In this document: piece after piece, positions 25,362-34,989 of the stretch
How the letters are laid out: every line of letters begins with the position of its first letter
Position numbering within the stretch: the stretch's first letter is position 1
From: Bradyrhizobium archetypum
GTDB lineage: Bacteria; Pseudomonadota; Alphaproteobacteria; Rhizobiales; Xanthobacteraceae
Direction of reading: 5' to 3'
DNA: 64,000 bases
NCBI RefSeq assembly: GCF_013114835.1
Contig: NZ_JAAVLW010000002.1
Coordinates: forward strand, 744,001 to 808,000
The notes under the pieces: generated by a model
The model's input: only the letters and a program-made list of their open reading frames with translations
What the model was told of the DNA's origin: nothing
The model's database searches: none
Program-made: the position numbers and the translations under genes

Positions 25362-26302
25362 ATGCAGCGCCCGCATCAACCCCCGACATTGCCATCAATG
25401 TCGAAGGCCTTTCGAAGTCGTTCGGCGGCCGCGAGGTCGTGCATGACCTCTCGATGCAGGTGAAACGCGGCTCAATCTATGGCTTCCTCGGGCCCAACGG
25501 CTCCGGCAAGACTACCACCATCCGAATGCTCTGCGGGCTGCTGACGCCGGATGCCGGCGAGGGCACCTGTCTCGGCTACGACATCCGCCGCGACGCCGAC
25601 AAGATCAAGCGCCAGGTCGGCTACATGACGCAGCGCTTCAGCCTGTATCAGGACCTCTCGGTGCGCGAGAATCTCGAATTCGTCGCGCGGCTGTACGGGC
25701 TGCGCGACGCACGGGGCGCGGCACGCGAGATGATCCAGCGCATCGGCCTGAACGGCCGCGAGGAGCAACTCGCCGGCGAGCTCTCGGGCGGCTGGAAGCA
25801 GCGGCTGGCGCTCGGTGCCTGCACGCTGCCCAATCCGCGATTGCTGCTGTTGGACGAGCCGACCGCCGGCGTCGATCCCAAGGCGCGGCGCGATTTCTGG
25901 AATGAGATCCACGCGCTCGCCGCCGAAGGGCTGACGGTCCTGGTCTCCACCCATTACATGGACGAGGCCGAACGTTGCCATGAGATCGCTTACATCGCCT
26001 ACGGTCACCTGCTGGCGCACGGCACGGTGGACGAGGTGATCGCGAAGTCGGCGTTGTCGACCTGGACGGTCTCCGGCGACGATCTCAACGGACTTGCGGC
26101 CGAGCTCGCCGGCAAGCCCGGCATCGACATGGTGGCGCCATTCGGCACCAGCCTGCACGTCTCGGGGCGCGACAAGTCCGCGCTTGAAGCGACCATTGCT
26201 CCTTACCGCGATAAGAGCGGATGGCGCTGGGAGGCCAGCGAGCCGTCGCTGGAAGACGTGTTCATCGATCTCATGAACCGCTCAAAGGATAATTTCCAAT
26301 GA
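25358..26302 (+). CDS. ABC transporter ATP-binding protein (YbhF-like)
   Basis: The 314-residue ATPase has Walker A GPNGSGKTT (45-53), signature LSGGWKQRLALG (142-153) and Walker B LLLLDEPTAGVD (162-173). E. coli YbhF has two ATPase domains; this one has one and presumably dimerises. The C-terminal extension is typical of ABC-2-type drug or polysaccharide exporters. It sits in the overlapping four-gene operon. Confidence 0.92.
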   Translation: MNAAPASTPDIAINVEGLSKSFGGREVVHDLSMQVKRGSIYGFLGPNGSGKTTTIRMLCGLLTPDAGEGTCLGYDIRRDADKIKRQVGYMTQRFSLYQDLSVRENLEFVARLYGLRDARGAAREMIQRIGLNGREEQLAGELSGGWKQRLALGACTLPNPRLLLLDEPTAGVDPKARRDFWNEIHALAAEGLTVLVSTHYMDEAERCHEIAYIAYGHLLAHGTVDEVIAKSALSTWTVSGDDLNGLAAELAGKPGIDMVAPFGTSLHVSGRDKSALEATIAPYRDKSGWRWEASEPSLEDVFIDLMNRSKDNFQ

Positions 26303-27465
26303 GTGCAACCGACACCGTTCATGCCGCTGGCGAGGCGAGGGAGCCTTCCTTCGGCTTCTGGCGGCGCAGCTACGCCATGCTGGTCAAGGAATTCATCCAG
26401 CTCCGCCGCGACCGCGTCTCGTTCGCGATGATCGTGATGATTCCGGTCATGCAACTGTTGCTGTTCGGCTACGCCATCAACACCACGCCGCGCCATCTGC
26501 CGACGGCGGTATTGATCCAGGAGGACAGCGACCTGGCGCGCTCGGTGCTGAAGGCGCTGGAGAACACCAGCTATTTCCGCTTCACCCGCGAAGTGCACAG
26601 CGTCGCCGAATTCGACGATCTCCTGCAGTCCGGCAAGGTGCTGTTCGGGGTCGAGATCCCGCGTGGCTTCGAGCGTGCGGTGCGGCGCGGCGACCGTCCG
26701 GCGCTCTTGGTCGCGGCCGACGCCACGGATCCGGTCGCAGCCGGCTCGGCGCTCGGCGCGCTCGGCATGGTGATGCAGACCGCGCTCGCCCATGATCTCC
26801 ATATCGGGGATCCGCCCGCGATGCCGTTCGAGATCAGGGCGCATGCCCGCTACAACCCGGCCGCGGAATCGCGGCTCAACATCGTGCCGGGCCTCGTCGG
26901 CACCATCCTCACCATGACCATGCTGATCTTCACCGCGTTGTCGGTGACACGCGAAGTCGAACGCGGCACCATGGAGAATCTCTTGTCGATGCCGATCAAG
27001 CCGGTGGAGGTGATGTTCGGCAAGATCATCCCCTATGTCATCGTCGGCTTCATCCAGGCTTCGCTGATCGTCAGCATCGGAGTCTTGCTGTTCGGGGTGC
27101 CGATTCTCGGCAGCGTGCTGCTGCTGGCGGCGCTGACGACGCTGTTCATCACCACCAACCTGTCGATCGGCTACACCTTCTCCACACTCGTGCAGAATCA
27201 GTTGCAGGCGATGCAGATGTCGATGATGTTCTTTCTGCCCAGCATTCTGCTGTCCGGATTCATGTTTCCGTTCGCGGGCATGCCGGTCTGGGCGCAATAT
27301 CTCGGCGAAGGACTGCCGCTGACCCATTACATCCGCATCGTCCGCGCCATCATGCTGAAGGGTGCGGAGCCCTCCAACCTGCAGTACGACACGATTGCAC
27401 TCTTTGTACTGATGCTGGTGGCAATGACGATCGCGGTGACACGCTTCCGTCGCACGCTTGATTGA
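26299..27465 (+). CDS. ABC-2-type permease (YbhS/YbhR-like)
   Basis: The 388-residue protein has one N-terminal membrane segment, a large periplasmic loop (about 60-190) and a cluster of five membrane segments after 195 (IVPGLVGTILTMTMLIFTALS onwards), the usual ABC-2 exporter layout. Only one permease is present, so it probably homodimerises. It ends the operon. Exported compound is unknown; related systems export cationic drugs. Confidence 0.9.
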   Translation: MSATDTVHAAGEAREPSFGFWRRSYAMLVKEFIQLRRDRVSFAMIVMIPVMQLLLFGYAINTTPRHLPTAVLIQEDSDLARSVLKALENTSYFRFTREVHSVAEFDDLLQSGKVLFGVEIPRGFERAVRRGDRPALLVAADATDPVAAGSALGALGMVMQTALAHDLHIGDPPAMPFEIRAHARYNPAAESRLNIVPGLVGTILTMTMLIFTALSVTREVERGTMENLLSMPIKPVEVMFGKIIPYVIVGFIQASLIVSIGVLLFGVPILGSVLLLAALTTLFITTNLSIGYTFSTLVQNQLQAMQMSMMFFLPSILLSGFMFPFAGMPVWAQYLGEGLPLTHYIRIVRAIMLKGAEPSNLQYDTIALFVLMLVAMTIAVTRFRRTLD

Positions 27466-27479
27466 GGTTATATCTTGCG

Positions 27480-27560
27480 GTCATTCCGGGATGGTCCGAA
27501 GGACCAGACCCGGAATCTCGAGATTCCGGGTTCGCCTCTTCGAGGCGCCCCGGAATGACA
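27480..27560. repeat. Dispersed palindromic repeat, family B copy 2
   Basis: GTCATTCCGGG and CCCCGGAATGAC flank the shared core GGAATCTCGAGATTCC. It separates the ABC permease from the cyclase gene. Confidence 0.8.
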
Positions 27561-27570
27561 AGGGGCTAGA

Positions 27571-28878
27571 ATGGCAGCGTTCTTGGGCAGGAAGAACAAA
27601 GAGCAAGACTCAGGCGTATCGGCTGATTTCCAGCGCGCGCTGATGCAGGAAGTGATGGCGACCGAGCTGCTCCGCATCAAGGCGCTGATCGGAACGACCC
27701 TCCTGTTGTTCGCGATTCTCTGGACCGTCTACTTTTTAGCGCCTGAGAAGGTGAGTCAGGTCTGGCACGGCAATCTGAAGCCACACTATCTCTATTCGGT
27801 TATGCTGCCGTTCATCCTGTTCGAGCTTTGGGTGCACGGGGCGATCACCCGGCATAGGCAGCAGGGCCGCGACCTCCCGATATTCCGGCGTTATCTCGGC
27901 GCGCTGATCGAGACCTCGATGCCGACGGTTGCGCTGGCGCTGCATATCAACAGCATGGGATCTGTGGCCGCGCTCGGATTCGTGGTCCCGATGACTTATT
28001 TCATCTTCATCATCCTTTCGACGTTGAGGCTGGATTTCTGGCTTTCCACCTTCACCGGCTTCGTCGCCGCGGCGGAGCTGCTTGCGATGGCGATTTTCTA
28101 TCATCCGGATCCCAGCCAGGAGGCCAGCGTCTTCTATCATGCCGCACGCAGCCTGATACTCCTGGTCGGAGGTATGCTCGCCGGCGCAGTCGGCATGCAA
28201 CTGCGGCGGCAGTTCGAGGCAAGCATCATGGCGGCGACCGCGCGCGACCGCATCACCAATTTGTTCGGCCAGCACGTCTCACCGCAGGTGGTCGAGCGTC
28301 TGATGGCCGAGCGCACCAAGACGGATAGCGACATCCGCCGTGTCGCCGTCATGTTCGTTGACTTCCGCAGCTTCACGGCAGGTGCGCGCAGCCGCACGCC
28401 GCAGGAGGTCGTGACTCGGCTTGATGGCGCCTTCGCGGTGCTGGTCGACATTCTCGACCGCCACGGCGGCATCGTGAACAAATTCCTGGGCGATGGATTT
28501 TTGGCGCTGTTCGGCGCGCCGCTGGAAGCGCCGGACCCGGCGCACCGGGCGGTCGCCGCGGCGCGCGAGATGCTGGAAGCCAATGCGCGGATCAACGAGG
28601 AGACGAGCTGGCCGCTGCGCATCGGCATCGGCATTCACCTCGGCGAGGTCGTCGCCGGCAATATCGGCTCACCCCGGCGCAAGGAATACACCGTGATCGG
28701 CGACACCGTGAACTTTGCCTCGCGGCTCGAAGCGCTCAACAAGGATTTCGATTCGCAATTCCTGATCTCAGAGGCGGTTCGCAACGCGCTTGGCGAAGCC
28801 TGCGGCGACGCCGTCTCGCTCGGCGAGGTCGAGGTCAGGGGCTATGAGCGGCCGATGGCTGTGTGGCGGTTGGGATAA
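27571..28878 (+). CDS. Membrane-anchored class III adenylate/guanylate cyclase
   Basis: The 435-residue protein has about five or six membrane segments (43-210) and a C-terminal class III cyclase domain (255-435). Metal-binding Asp residues are in FVDFRSFT (Asp264) and KFLGDGF (Asp308); the transition-state region GDTVNFASRLE is intact, so it should be active. AAGGGG precedes the ATG. It makes cAMP or cGMP in response to an unknown membrane signal. A second cyclase lies at 36607. Confidence 0.9.
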   Translation: MAAFLGRKNKEQDSGVSADFQRALMQEVMATELLRIKALIGTTLLLFAILWTVYFLAPEKVSQVWHGNLKPHYLYSVMLPFILFELWVHGAITRHRQQGRDLPIFRRYLGALIETSMPTVALALHINSMGSVAALGFVVPMTYFIFIILSTLRLDFWLSTFTGFVAAAELLAMAIFYHPDPSQEASVFYHAARSLILLVGGMLAGAVGMQLRRQFEASIMAATARDRITNLFGQHVSPQVVERLMAERTKTDSDIRRVAVMFVDFRSFTAGARSRTPQEVVTRLDGAFAVLVDILDRHGGIVNKFLGDGFLALFGAPLEAPDPAHRAVAAAREMLEANARINEETSWPLRIGIGIHLGEVVAGNIGSPRRKEYTVIGDTVNFASRLEALNKDFDSQFLISEAVRNALGEACGDAVSLGEVEVRGYERPMAVWRLG

Positions 28879-28890
28879 GGGAGTAGCGGA

Positions 28891-29805
28891 ATGCAGCGGC
28901 GTTATATCACTGTCGACGTTTTCACCGATCGCCCCTTCGGCGGCAATCCGCTCGCCGTGGTGCTCGATGCCGGCGGCCTGTCGACCGAACAGATGCAGGC
29001 GATTGCCGCCGAGTTCAATTATTCCGAGACGACTTTCGTGTTGCCGGTGGCCGATCGCGCCCACGACGCGCAGGTTCGTATCTTCACCGTGAACCGCGAG
29101 ATCCCCTTCGCCGGCCATCCCAATGTCGGTACCGCCTTCGTGCTGGCCACGCTGGCGGAAAAGCCGCCGGCACGGTTGCTGTTCGAGGAAAAGGCAGGGC
29201 TCGTGCCGGTCGAGATCATGACGGAGCAAGGCAGGGTCGTCAGCACCGAATTCACCGCGCCGCAGCCGTTGAAACGGATGTCGCATGTCAGTGTCGAACA
29301 GGCGGCCGCCTGTCTCTCGCTGTCGGCTGGCGACGTCAAGACCGATCGCCATCCGCCGCAGATCATCTCGGTCGGCCTTGCCTTCCTCGCGGTGGAAGTT
29401 GCTTCGCGGGATGCGCTGCGCCGCGCGCAACCGAATGCCGAAGCGTTCGCAAAAACCTTCCCCTGTGACGGCAGCGATGCGGTCTACTTCTATACGCGCG
29501 ACGTGCCTGCAGGCGAAAAGCCATGCGACCTGCAGGCGCGGATGTTCCATCCCGGCTCGAGTGGATTATCCGAGGACCCAGCCACCGGCAGCGCGACGGC
29601 GGCATCAGCCGCGCTGCTCGCCGATCTCGACGATACCAAGGACGGCGAACTGAAATTGACGATCGGGCAGGGCGTCGACATGGGCCGGCCGAGCCTGTTG
29701 CTGACGCGCGTCCGCAAAGAGAATGGCAAGGTCGTTTCCATCCATGTCGGCGGCGCTTGCGTGAAGATGATGGAGGGAACGTTCCGGTTTGAGGGCAAGG
29801 GGTGA
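28891..29805 (+). CDS. PhzF-family isomerase/epimerase-like protein
   Basis: The 304-residue protein has the PhzF two-lobed fold signatures: FGGNPLAVVLDA near 14-25, the catalytic Glu in NYSETTFV, PFAGHPNVGTAFVL, and EDPATGSATAA in the second half. PhzF itself isomerises a phenazine precursor, but no phenazine genes are here, so the substrate is unknown. GGGAG lies 7 nt before ATG. It follows the cyclase by 12 bp and may be co-transcribed. Confidence 0.88.
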   Translation: MQRRYITVDVFTDRPFGGNPLAVVLDAGGLSTEQMQAIAAEFNYSETTFVLPVADRAHDAQVRIFTVNREIPFAGHPNVGTAFVLATLAEKPPARLLFEEKAGLVPVEIMTEQGRVVSTEFTAPQPLKRMSHVSVEQAAACLSLSAGDVKTDRHPPQIISVGLAFLAVEVASRDALRRAQPNAEAFAKTFPCDGSDAVYFYTRDVPAGEKPCDLQARMFHPGSSGLSEDPATGSATAASAALLADLDDTKDGELKLTIGQGVDMGRPSLLLTRVRKENGKVVSIHVGGACVKMMEGTFRFEGKG

Positions 29806-29811
29806 TGGCGT

Positions 29812-29893
29812 GTCATTCCGGGCCGATGCGTAAGCATCGAACCCGGAATCTCGAGATTCCGGGTCTGGTGCTGACGCACCATCCCGGAATGAC
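29812..29893. repeat. Dispersed palindromic repeat, family B copy 3
   Basis: GTCATTCCGGG and CCCGGAATGAC flank GGAATCTCGAGATTCC. It lies between the convergent phzF-like and DUF488 genes. Confidence 0.8.
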
Positions 29894-29897
29894 CCTA

Positions 29898-30362
29898 TCA
29901 CTGCAACGGCGCGACCAGATTCTCCACCTTCACGCCGTCGCGCTCCTCGATGATCTCGGCGATCCATTGCCGGTGGCAATGGGTATGGTCGCGCTCATAA
30001 CAGAGAATGCACACCGGGCCCGCTTGCTTCACCAGCGCCGACAGCTCGTCGAGCTCCTCCTTGGCTTGCACGGTGTTCAAATGCTTGGAATAAATCCGGT
30101 GGAGCAGATCGAACTTGCCGCTGCGCGCGGCCTCGCGGCCGGACTTCGGCGTGCCGAGGCCCTTGAGGTGCAGATAGGAAATGCCGCGCTCATCGAGACC
30201 CGCGGCGAGCTGATTCTTGGAGAAGCCGGGCCGCCGCGAGGAGGCGACGGCGCGCACGTCCACCAAAAGCTTGACGCCGGCGGCCTCGAGCTCATCGAGC
30301 ACCGCCTTTGCCGGGGTCTGCTCGTAGCCGATGGTGAAGAGGCGTTTGGTCCTGCGGGCCAT
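29898..30362 (-). CDS. DUF488-family protein
   Basis: The 154-residue protein matches DUF488: an N-terminal TIGYEQTP, VDVRAVASSRRPGFSK, LHLKGLGTPK, and a CYERDHTHCHRQ block near the C-terminus. The family is widespread and of unknown biochemical role; the His/Cys block suggests metal binding. It is alone on its strand. Confidence 0.88.
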   Translation of the reverse strand: MARRTKRLFTIGYEQTPAKAVLDELEAAGVKLLVDVRAVASSRRPGFSKNQLAAGLDERGISYLHLKGLGTPKSGREAARSGKFDLLHRIYSKHLNTVQAKEELDELSALVKQAGPVCILCYERDHTHCHRQWIAEIIEERDGVKVENLVAPLQ

Positions 30363-30500
30363 CTCGATCCAGACGTTATGTCGCTGCGCAAGGCTATTGT
30401 AACGGTCGGTCGATTGCTACATCCGCGTTGCCGACAGAGGCCTCATATCGCATAGTTCCCGGAAAGAGCCAGTCGATGGCCGTCGTCACGGGGGGATGCG

Positions 30501-31472
30501 ATGAATCGAATTTGCCGCTCGCTAGCATGGATGCTCGCGCTCATCGTGTTGGGTGGTGCCGCAGCGCACGCCCAGTCCGGTTATCCCGATCGCCCGGTGA
30601 AAATCATCGTCCCGATCGGCCCCGGCGGCAGCTACGATCTGGTCGGCCGCCAGCTTGCGGACGCGCTGTCGAAGCGGATGGGGCAGGCTTTCGTGGTCGA
30701 GAACAAGCCAGGCGCCGGCACCGTGGTCGGCACGCAGGCGGCAAGCCAGAGCGAGCCGGACGGCTACACGCTGGTGGTCGGCGGGCTCTCCAACATGGCC
30801 TTCAATTCGGCGCTTTACTCCAAGCTCGGCTACGATCCGCGCAAGGACTTCGTGCCGGTCGCGCTGATCTACAAGTTCGGTTACGTGATGGTCGGCCGCA
30901 AGGATCTGCCGCATGGCAAGCTGCAGGACATCGTTGCAGCCGCGAAAGCCAGCCCGGGCTCGATTTCGGTTGCGACGGCCGGCGTCGGCACGGGCCAGCA
31001 TCTGGTCGCCGCCGCATTCATGAAGGCGGCCGGCGTGAAATTCCAGGAGATACCATACAAGGGTTCGCCGCCGGCCTTTACCGATCTGCTGGCGGGCCGC
31101 ATCGACCTGTTTTTCGATTCGATCGCCGCCGGATTGCCTTACGTGCAATCGGGACAGGCGAAGGGCATCGCGGTGCTGTCGTCGAAGCGCAGCCCGCTGG
31201 CGCCCGATGTGCCGACCATGTCGGAGGCCGGCGTCTCCGGCCTTGATGTCGATTCCTGGCTCGGCATCTTCGCGCCCGCCAGGACGCCGCCGGAGGCCAT
31301 CGCCAAACTGCGTCGCGAAATCCGCGCCGCGCTGCCGGAACTGAAGGAGCGTTTTGAGAAGAGCGGCGGGGAGGCGTGGGATCTGCCGGACGACAGGCTC
31401 GATGCCTTCGTCGCGTCCGAATACGAGAGCTGGACGAAACTGATCCGCGAGGCCGGCATCAGGCTCGACTGA
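30501..31472 (+). CDS. Tripartite tricarboxylate transporter receptor (TctC/Bug family)
   Basis: The 323-residue periplasmic receptor has a signal peptide (LAWMLALIVLGGAAAHA, cleavage near HAQSG) and the family start YPDRPVKIIVPIGPGGSYD. Bug proteins bind carboxylates or amides for TTT transporters or signalling. No tctA or tctB is adjacent, which is normal for orphan Bug proteins in these bacteria. A GGGGGG ribosome site precedes the ATG. Ligand is unknown. Confidence 0.9.
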   Translation: MNRICRSLAWMLALIVLGGAAAHAQSGYPDRPVKIIVPIGPGGSYDLVGRQLADALSKRMGQAFVVENKPGAGTVVGTQAASQSEPDGYTLVVGGLSNMAFNSALYSKLGYDPRKDFVPVALIYKFGYVMVGRKDLPHGKLQDIVAAAKASPGSISVATAGVGTGQHLVAAAFMKAAGVKFQEIPYKGSPPAFTDLLAGRIDLFFDSIAAGLPYVQSGQAKGIAVLSSKRSPLAPDVPTMSEAGVSGLDVDSWLGIFAPARTPPEAIAKLRREIRAALPELKERFEKSGGEAWDLPDDRLDAFVASEYESWTKLIREAGIRLD

Positions 31473-31479
31473 GCTCGGG

Positions 31480-32304
31480 CTACTTGACGCGCTCGATCAG
31501 CTCCATCGCGCCCGCCGGCGCGCGGATCTTGCCCTCGTGGATCACATAGGCGAACACGTCGCGCGGCATCTTCTTCGGCTTGGCCTTGTCGACCCGCGGC
31601 AGATCGTCAGGCTCGCCGCCACTGGCCCACGCCTGGAAACGCTTGGCCCAGGCGTCGAGCTGCTTCGGCGGATAGCAGGTCTTGAGTTCGTCATTGCCCT
31701 TCTGCAGCCGCGCATAGACGAAGTCGCTGACAACGTCGGCGATCGCCGGATATTTGCCGTGCTCGGCAAACACGACGGGCGTTTCGAACTCGCGTAGCAG
31801 GGCGATGAACTCCGGCACGCAGAAACTGTCGTGCCGCACCTCGACCACATGACGCAGCGCGCGTCCCTCGAGCTTGCGCGGCAGGAGTTCGAGAAACTTG
31901 CCGAAGTCGGCCCCGTCGAATTTTTTGGTCGGGGCGAATTGCCACAGCACCGGACCGAGCCGGTCGCCAAGTTCCATCACGCCGGAATCATAGAAGCGCT
32001 TTACGGAGTCGCCGGCCTCGGCCAGCACACGGCGGTTGGTCGCGAAGCGCGGTCCCTTCAACGAAAACACGAACCCGTCGGGCACCTCACGCGCCCATTT
32101 GCGAAAACTCTCCGGCTTCTGCGATCCGTAATAGGTGCCGTTGATTTCGATCGAGGTCAGCTTCGATGCGGCGTAGGATAGCTCCTTCGCCTGCGCAAGC
32201 TTCTCCGGATAGAAGACCCCGCGCCACGGCTCGAAGGTCCAGCCGCCGATGCCGATATAGATGCTGCCGCTGTTTTTTGCGGTCGATTTGGCAGGCTTGC
32301 TCAC
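31480..32304 (-). CDS. DUF72-family protein (YecE-like)
   Basis: The 274-residue protein matches the DUF72 TIM-barrel family (IYIGIGGWTFEPWRG, IEINGTYYGSQKPESFRKW, FVFSLKGPRF, HDSF). Its role is unknown. It converges with the TctC-type gene with only 7 bp between stops. Confidence 0.88.
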   Translation of the reverse strand: MSKPAKSTAKNSGSIYIGIGGWTFEPWRGVFYPEKLAQAKELSYAASKLTSIEINGTYYGSQKPESFRKWAREVPDGFVFSLKGPRFATNRRVLAEAGDSVKRFYDSGVMELGDRLGPVLWQFAPTKKFDGADFGKFLELLPRKLEGRALRHVVEVRHDSFCVPEFIALLREFETPVVFAEHGKYPAIADVVSDFVYARLQKGNDELKTCYPPKQLDAWAKRFQAWASGGEPDDLPRVDKAKPKKMPRDVFAYVIHEGKIRAPAGAMELIERVK

Positions 32305-32411
32305 GGGAGACTCGTCGGAAAATTGAGGGGGAGGCTCGGACCGATGTTAGCCAAAGCGGCCCTGATTGGCCAGTTTGCCAGGGCGCCGACCGATGGACTT
32401 AGCCCTTGAAC

Positions 32412-32440
32412 AAAAAAGGCTCCGGAAATCGGAGCCTTTT
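32412..32440 (-). terminator. Rho-independent terminator for the phasin gene
   Basis: AAAAGGCTCCG and CGGAGCCTTTT form an 11-bp stem around GAAAT. On the minus strand it runs into TTTTTTG, 25 bp after the phasin stop. It may work both ways. Confidence 0.85.
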
Positions 32441-32464
32441 GCCTCGTTCAATTGCGCCAAGCCG

Positions 32465-33124
32465 TTAGCGCGAGCTTTGCGACTTGCCGTGCGTCGCCGG
32501 CGGCTTGCCTGCCAGCCCCTTGAATGGGTCGAGGGTCTGCCTGGCGAGCCGATTGTGAAGTTCGCAGATCTTCTGCGACTCCGCGACCGAGGTCTCGTAA
32601 GCCCGCTTCATGAATTCGCTTTGAACCGTCATCGCCTTGTCGAGCGAGCGAGCGCCGCTGAGCTGCTCGACAAAGGACCCGAACTCCTCGATCGATTTCC
32701 TGGTGTAGTCCCGATAGGCGTTGGCAATCGTCTGCAGGCTCACCGGCGCGGGCTCGGCCGGGGATTCGGCTGCCGCTGGCGGGGCCGATGCGGCGGCCTC
32801 GGCCGGCGCTGGCTGGGCCAATGCGGCCTCGGTTGGCGCGGGCTCGGCCGGCTCGGGCTCCGTCGGCGAGGGCGCCTCGGCCGGCGGCTGCGGCTCGGGC
32901 GAGACGGCAACGGCATCGACTGACTCGTCGACGGCCGGCTGATCCACCTGAGGACTCTCCGCGCGAGCCGGCTTCGGCTGACGATCCTGATCCGGGCTTT
33001 GCAATTCAACCGGCGCCGGGCTCACGGTCGGGCTTTCCTGGGGAGCGGCTTTCTTGCCCCGCTCTCCCTTCCGATTGCGCCGTCCGGATTTCCCGGGCGC
33101 TTTGCCCTGATCTGTATTCGACAT
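32465..33124 (-). CDS. Phasin-domain protein with long Pro/Ala/Glu-rich N-terminal extension
   Basis: The 219-residue protein has a basic start (GKSGRRNRKGERGKK), a low-complexity Pro/Ala/Glu/Ser region (about 30-125) and a C-terminal phasin-like helical domain (IANAYRDYTRKSIEEFGSFV... QSEFMKRAYETSVAES). Phasins coat polyhydroxyalkanoate granules. The long disordered extension is unusual compared with compact phasins and may tether granules to DNA or another partner. A terminator follows. Confidence 0.82.
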   Translation of the reverse strand: MSNTDQGKAPGKSGRRNRKGERGKKAAPQESPTVSPAPVELQSPDQDRQPKPARAESPQVDQPAVDESVDAVAVSPEPQPPAEAPSPTEPEPAEPAPTEAALAQPAPAEAAASAPPAAAESPAEPAPVSLQTIANAYRDYTRKSIEEFGSFVEQLSGARSLDKAMTVQSEFMKRAYETSVAESQKICELHNRLARQTLDPFKGLAGKPPATHGKSQSSR

Positions 33125-33339
33125 CTTTTTCCCCTATTCCCTTTCAACCCAAAGGCCGAGACTCCGCCATGTTTACGATGGAATCGCGGTTCTTGCTTGT
33201 CCGTTGCAGGGCGCTCGCGTGGTGAGATTTTGGACGTTGGCCCCGGGGCCGGTATTGGCGGCCGCTGATACCGAGACTATTCCTCCGCGCGCTTTTTCCA
33301 TGATATCAGTTCCCGGTCAGGCGTAGGGGATAATTGAGT

Positions 33340-33540
33340 ATGAATTCGCAGTCAGTCGCCGGCCTTTTGGGAGCCATTGTCGCGTCGATCGTGATGGTGG
33401 TTGCGATCGCCTACGGGCCGATCGGCCAATATGGCAAGCCCGCCAAGCCGGCCAGCCTCCAGCAACCCGCGCCGGCGCTGCAGCCGGTTCCCGCGACGCC
33501 GGCCCCGCGCGGGCCGGTGATTCGCGAGGTGCCGAACTAG
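33340..33540 (+). CDS. Small membrane protein with Pro-rich tail
   Basis: The 66-residue protein has one membrane segment (VAGLLGAIVASIVMVVAIAYG, residues 6-26) and a Pro/Ala-rich, probably periplasmic tail ending VIREVPN. A weak AGGGG precedes ATG 33340. No family is recognised. Confidence 0.6.
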   Translation: MNSQSVAGLLGAIVASIVMVVAIAYGPIGQYGKPAKPASLQQPAPALQPVPATPAPRGPVIREVPN

Positions 33541-33683
33541 TGCCCTTGCGGAAGGCCCCAGGCATTCCTATCTGGTGCCTAACGGCGACGTTGATGCGTT
33601 AGAGCTCCGGCGCTGGGACGACCATGAATAGTTTGGCTGCGCCGGATGTACGCGCACCCTCTGTTCGTGGTCGTTGGCATTTT

Positions 33684-33709
33684 CAGAGCATTTTCAAGCG
33701 AAGTGGGCC
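33684..33709. repeat. Dispersed repeat, family F partial copy
   Basis: GAGCATTTTCAAGCGAAGTG matches the start of the repeat at 34990. The copy falls in the 5' region of the glycosyltransferase gene, arguing against a start further upstream. Confidence 0.6.
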
Positions 33710-33821
33710 CTGGATTCCAATCCGGCAGCGGCTATTGATTCGCCCCGCGTCGGACAGGTACCGGGACGATCTCGCCTCCGCTTCATCGTTCAGTCACCTC
33801 GTTCCTGAAGCTCGCCTTGGC

Positions 33822-34985
33822 ATGTCAACCGGCTGCGGATATACGCTGCCGGTCATGAATGACGCCATCAAACCGGGCTCCGAAACCCCGTCGCAGGCCG
33901 GTTTGCCTGAGCTTTCCGTCGTTGTCCCGACCTTCAACGAGCGCGACAATGTGACCGTGCTGTATCGGCGGCTGGGAGCCACGTTGGCCGGCATTGCCTG
34001 GGAAGTGGTCTTTGTCGACGACAATTCCCCTGACGGGACCTGGGAAGTGGTACGGGCCTTGGCGTGCAAGGATTCCCGTGTCCGCTGTATCCGCCGGATC
34101 GGGCGGCGCGGACTATCGGGCGCTTGCATCGAGGGCATCCTGGCCTCCAGCGCGCCCTATGCCGCCGTCATCGACGCCGACCTGCAGCACGACGAAACGC
34201 AGCTACCGAAGATGGTGGCGCTATTGCGCAGCGGCGAGGCCGAACTCGTGGTCGGCAGCCGCTATATCGAGGGCGGCAGCGCCGACAGCTTCAACAAGCA
34301 GCGGGCAGGGGCCAGTCAGCTTGCGACCGAGGTCGCCAAGCGCACGCTGAAGGTCGAGATCGCCGATCCCATGAGCGGCTTCTTCATGATTCGGCGCGAC
34401 CGCTTCGAGCAGTTGGCGCCGCAGCTCTCGACCCAGGGCTTCAAGATCCTGCTCGACATCATCGCGACCGCGCAGGGCAAGCTGCGCACCGTCGAAATTC
34501 CCTATACGTTCGGTTCGCGCCAGCATGGCGAGAGCAAGCTCGATTCCATGGTGGCGCTGGATTTCCTCGGTCTGGTGCTGGCCAAGCTGACGCACGATCT
34601 GGTGTCGCTGCGTTTCCTGTTGTTCGCGATGGTCGGCGGCACCGGCCTTGTCGTGCATCTGGTGGCGCTGTTCATCGCGCACGAACTCTTCAGGGAGCCG
34701 TTTGCCGAGGCGCAAGCCGCCGGTGCGCTGGTCGCGATGACCAGCAATTTCATCCTGAACAATTTCCTCACCTATCGCGACCAGCGGCTGAAGGGATTTG
34801 CGATCCTGCGCGGCCTGTTGCTGTTTTATCTGGTCTGCGGCGTCGGGCTGCTCGCCAATGTCGGTGTTGCCTTCGCGGTATTCGACCAGGAGCCGATCTG
34901 GTGGCTCGCGGGCCTTGCCGGCGCGCTGATGGGCGTGGTCTGGAACTATGCGATGTCCGGCCTGTTCGTCTGGCGCAGGCGATAA
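33822..34985 (+). CDS. Dolichol-phosphate-mannose-synthase-like glycosyltransferase fused to GtrA domain
   Basis: The 387-residue protein has a GT2 domain (ELSVVVPTFNERDN, FVDDNSPDGTW, VIDADLQHDE) and a C-terminal GtrA-type membrane domain of about four segments (after LVSLRFLLFAMVGGTG). It would transfer a sugar to polyprenyl phosphate and help flip it. The frame is open to 33624, but that part contains a family F repeat; 33855 is another possible start. The neighbouring PMT-family gene probably uses the lipid-linked sugar. Confidence 0.87.
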   Translation: MSTGCGYTLPVMNDAIKPGSETPSQAGLPELSVVVPTFNERDNVTVLYRRLGATLAGIAWEVVFVDDNSPDGTWEVVRALACKDSRVRCIRRIGRRGLSGACIEGILASSAPYAAVIDADLQHDETQLPKMVALLRSGEAELVVGSRYIEGGSADSFNKQRAGASQLATEVAKRTLKVEIADPMSGFFMIRRDRFEQLAPQLSTQGFKILLDIIATAQGKLRTVEIPYTFGSRQHGESKLDSMVALDFLGLVLAKLTHDLVSLRFLLFAMVGGTGLVVHLVALFIAHELFREPFAEAQAAGALVAMTSNFILNNFLTYRDQRLKGFAILRGLLLFYLVCGVGLLANVGVAFAVFDQEPIWWLAGLAGALMGVVWNYAMSGLFVWRRR

Positions 34986-34989
34986 CCGA

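Noticed and set aside
28891..29805. Phenazine biosynthesis
   Set aside because: A lone PhzF-family gene without other phz genes; this family is widespread with other roles.
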